DNA of 64,000 bases from Hymenobacter sp. GOD-10R (GTDB lineage Bacteria; Bacteroidota; Bacteroidia; Cytophagales; Hymenobacteraceae). A program made the translations under genes and the position numbers. Position 1 is the first letter of the stretch. Every line of letters begins with the position of its first letter. Positions 63,209-64,000 of the stretch are shown here, piece after piece. The DNA lies in contig NZ_CP141184.1 of NCBI RefSeq assembly GCF_035609205.1, forward strand, positions 6,190,501 to 6,254,500, read 5' to 3'. Under the pieces are notes generated by a model, which did not search any database, had not been told where the DNA came from, and saw only the letters and a program-made list of their open reading frames with translations.

Positions 63209-64000
63209 CTAGCTAGTACGCGCTTCCAGATGAGGTGTAGCCGCGAGTGTTACCGACGACTGACGCAATACCAACTGCGGTGCTAGTTGTAGCTGGGTCA
63301 TGCGGCTGGTTTCTTTGGAGCCATTCAGCGCCGCTAGCAGCATGCTGATAATCTCCTCGGCCATAGCCTCCATGGGTTGGGCTACTACTGTAATGGGCGG
63401 GGTATAAAGTCGGAACAAATCGTTGTCGTCGAAGGAAATAACAGCCATATCTTCGGGAATGCGCCGCCCTAAGCGCTTGAGCACTTCTAACCCGTAAACG
63501 CCTAGGTAGTTAGTAGTGAATAGCACTCCGTTGCAGGCCGAATTTGCTTGGAAGAACGCCAGCATCTGCTCCATCACTTGTTCAGGGCTCTGCTGAAACA
63601 CGATTTCTTCTACCAGTTCCGGCAAGTTGTGCTCCCGCAGGGCTTGCGTGTATCCTTGCTGCCGCGCAATCATTTGTGTCTGCCCATCCCGAATCGTCAG
63701 GAGCGCCACGGAGGTAAGGCCTTGCGCTAGCAGATGTTGGGTCGCCTCGTACGTACCCGTAGCACCATCAACGACTACGGCATTGGTCAGCACACCCGCC
63801 AGCACCCGGTCGAAGAGTACCAAGGGCTTGCCACTGCGTACCAGGGCGCTTACTTCGCTTTCCAATCCGTCGGGGAGTGCTAGGATGTAGCCGTCGACGT
63901 GCCGCTCCTGGAACATCGCCAGAATATCACGCGTCTTAACAACATCGTTGCTGGTACTACAATAAATAATGCGGTAGCCATGCGCCAGCGCCTTTTTCTC
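63209..64000 (-). CDS. LacI-family regulator, C-terminal part (cut by window edge)
   Basis: The frame is open to the end of the window at 64000, so only the ligand-binding part (about 263 residues) is visible; the N-terminal helix-turn-helix lies outside. The periplasmic-binding-like fold is clear: HGYRIIYCSTSND, then ERHVDGYILALP, PLVLFDRVL, GVLFTTNYLGVYGLEVLKRLG and EDMAVISFDDNDLFRLYTPPIT, the typical effector-domain ending. The effector is unknown; the adjacent FucP-like transporter suggests a sugar. The start of the gene cannot be seen. Confidence 0.85.
   Translation of the reverse strand, partial: EKKALAHGYRIIYCSTSNDVVKTRDILAMFQERHVDGYILALPDGLESEVSALVRSGKPLVLFDRVLAGVLTNAVVVDGATGTYEATQHLLAQGLTSVALLTIRDGQTQMIARQQGYTQALREHNLPELVEEIVFQQSPEQVMEQMLAFFQANSACNGVLFTTNYLGVYGLEVLKRLGRRIPEDMAVISFDDNDLFRLYTPPITVVAQPMEAMAEEIISMLLAALNGSKETSRMTQLQLAPQLVLRQSSVTLAATPHLEARTS

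Overview
The window looks like a chromosomal segment of a Bacteroidota bacterium, most likely a Hymenobacter-like member of the Cytophagales. This rests on GC content in the mid-50s by eye, several TAnnTTTG-type -7 promoter boxes, few clear Shine-Dalgarno sequences, and Bacteroidota-style genes: DUF4142 lipoproteins, a DUF349 coiled-coil protein, a DUF2795 protein, carotenoid lycopene cyclase and a kynurenine-type NAD route. The genus is an inference. No rRNA, tRNA, CRISPR array, transposase or prophage gene was recognised. Both edges cut genes: an NADH dehydrogenase at the left and a LacI-type regulator at the right.

Layout. 1-3.3 kb: end of ndh, a GH43 glycosidase, a palindromic repeat element, and a Tat-exported Gfo/Idh/MocA oxidoreductase. 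3.6-8.3 kb: the acetate module pta - DUF808 membrane protein - ackA. 8.3-19.1 kb: mixed housekeeping and regulatory genes, including a STAS-like protein, a cupin, an orphan LuxR regulator with a degenerate receiver, an M19-like metallohydrolase, a membrane protein, ettA, a secreted amidohydrolase, DUF349 and DUF2795. 19.2-25.7 kb: crtY, a small serine hydrolase, a LOG-family protein, a MacB-type permease, queA and ispD. crtY and ispD both belong to isoprenoid/carotenoid metabolism. 26-29 kb: four lipoproteins in a row (three DUF4142 paralogues and one tiny one), then a TMEM175-like channel. 29-41.7 kb: uvrA, an AlgI/AlgX-like O-acetylation pair, a small secreted protein, a Rieske-FAD oxidoreductase, a Rof-like antiterminator, asnS, rpoN and a PAP2-like membrane protein.

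41.7-48.4 kb carries three consecutive enzymes of the kynurenine pathway (kmo, kynU, haaO). They are all on the minus strand but are separated by an AlkB-type DNA repair gene and membrane-protein genes. Tryptophan dioxygenase and the later steps are not in the window.

46.4-61.3 kb is the most unusual part. It encodes six polytopic, GT-C-like membrane proteins, two family 2 glycosyltransferases and two small lipoproteins, mostly on the minus strand. Two parallel sets can be read: (PMT-like protein + lipoprotein + large GT-C-like protein + nearby GT2) at 49.6-54.5 kb, and (GT2 + PMT-like protein + GT-C-like protein + lipoprotein) at 56.6-61.3 kb. The two lipoproteins resemble each other and also the C-terminal extracytoplasmic domain of the 638-residue membrane protein. 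This is the best candidate here for an undescribed system, probably assembling or decorating a surface glycan or lipid-linked sugar.

The right end holds a FucP-like sugar symporter and the partial LacI-type regulator, converging on a long perfect hairpin. Many genes in the window end in long, near-perfect hairpin terminators. The tetranucleotide CTAG, rare in most bacteria, appears unusually common, including as in-frame Leu-Gly (CTA GGT) and Leu-Ala (CTA GCT) codon pairs.
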